Of a stretch of 64,000 nucleotides of DNA, positions 63,101 to 64,000 are shown in pieces (the first letter of the stretch is position 1; every line of letters begins with the position of its first letter). This DNA comes from Stichopus chloronotus. Lineage: Eukaryota; Echinodermata; Holothuroidea; Aspidochirotida; Stichopodidae. The DNA lies in NCBI GenBank assembly GCA_021234535.1, contig CM037843.1, positions 19,561,911-19,625,910 of the forward strand. Direction: 5' to 3'. The position numbers and the translations under genes were made by a program. A model generated the notes under the pieces. It was given only the letters and a program-made list of their open reading frames with translations. It did not search any database and was not told the DNA's origin.

Positions 63101-64000
63101 AGGTAATGACACGTTAGTACTGTCATGGTGTTTACAGAAGATGCTCAAATACAATGTGTATAGAGCATGTTAACATACTTAATTAAGGATTCTTTGCCAA
63201 TAACTGATCAAGTACACAATCACAGAAAATCTGACATATCACAGATTTTGTGTCAGATGTAGTGCTATATTTGGAGCCAATACAACCAGTGCCATTAACA
63301 GACAATGTCAGTATTTTTGCTTCATGACTGGGCAGGGGGGGGGGGTTGTTTATGCAGCATCAAGACAAATATTTTTTAAGACAAGAGTCATGAATCTGAC
63401 CTGGTCTATATCCACAAAGTGTCAGGTTTGCTAGTACATGGAGACTAACATCATTTCCTTGATAGGTCTATGAACAAATAATTCCTTGTAAACTCAAGAG
63501 CTGTCACTCAAAACAAGCATATGGTAGAACTTGGTCCCTAACTAGCTTCTGGGGATTGAGATTTTGTGCCATTTTTCTGCCACAGAGCCAGTCTTTTCTA
63601 GTCTTCACCTGGCAATTTGTAACTAGCACCCAACAATATACTTATAAGCTCAACAGCAAGTACTAATGCCTAGGTCACATTTGACACGGCTGCCGTGGCA
63701 TCTAAAATACAGTATCTATGGCCAATAGCAATTACAGGGTAGCTGCAACATTGCTGCAACATTTCCACAGTTGCAGCAGTCACCTATTTTAGGGTAGCTG
63801 TACAAAGTATTTTGACTTTTTAGGGACCTCCTGTGACTGCCATAGAGTACGGCCTTTGAGGTAACATTGCACAGTCACCTATGGGTATCATTGAGATGGC
63901 CGTAGGTTTTTACTAATATGAAGGTAGATGCAAAGTACCCACAAGGCACCTGTTATACAGTAGAAGATTATATGGGAACTGTGTGGCCAGACTGATGCTA
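60193..64000. other. Putative intron or upstream sequence, nothing assigned
   Basis: CpG-poor except for a moderately CpG-rich patch at about 60700-61200. A minus-strand open frame at 60714-60941 ends at a GTGAGT-like site, but its frame and start are ambiguous. An 11-base G run lies at 63335-63345. No RNA gene, repeat family or named protein seen. Confidence 0.3.

Overview
This is a eukaryotic, intron-rich, AT-rich animal window. The exon/intron structure, long non-coding spacers, interspersed TIR elements and tandem repeats suggest a marine invertebrate, plausibly a deuterostome such as an echinoderm. That placement is an inference from repeat style and from the one recognisable protein, not a demonstrated identity.

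The only gene named with confidence is the 3' part of an EAG-type voltage-gated potassium channel (KCNH1/KCNH5, Drosophila eag) on the plus strand. Four exons with matching splice phases (969-1168, 4006-4258, 7350-7546, 9138-10085) encode the last turn of S6, the C-linker, the cyclic-nucleotide-binding homology domain, the calmodulin-binding region, a Ser-rich tail and the C-terminal coiled-coil assembly domain, ending at a TGA. The PAS, voltage-sensor and pore exons must lie upstream of base 1. A cluster of poly(A) signals lies near 11.6-11.7 kb.

From about 11.7 to 27 kb I see no gene: AT-rich spacer with long poly-C/poly-G tracts, a cluster of a ~140-145 bp tandem repeat carrying TGACCTTTGACCT, and one copy of a TIR element.

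From about 27 kb to the right end the sequence becomes strikingly CpG-poor. By hand count there are about 4 CpG in 42001-42600 against about 28 in 3001-3600. In invertebrates with mosaic methylation this is typical of a methylated, transcribed gene body. A possible terminal exon on the minus strand sits at the boundary (27461-27538), and several short, splice-flanked, partly phase-compatible open segments follow at higher coordinates. I infer a minus-strand gene running from beyond 64 kb to about 27.4 kb, but I could not identify its product. This region also holds most repeats: further 145-bp repeat clusters, a 774-bp TIR transposon with a 5-bp target duplication, the second copies of two TIR families, a SINE-like tRNA-derived element, a minisatellite, a GGTGTCCC palindrome array and a CpG-dense island (about 48.9-49.9 kb) that may be an internal promoter. 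No prokaryotic system, CRISPR array, rRNA or functional tRNA was found.
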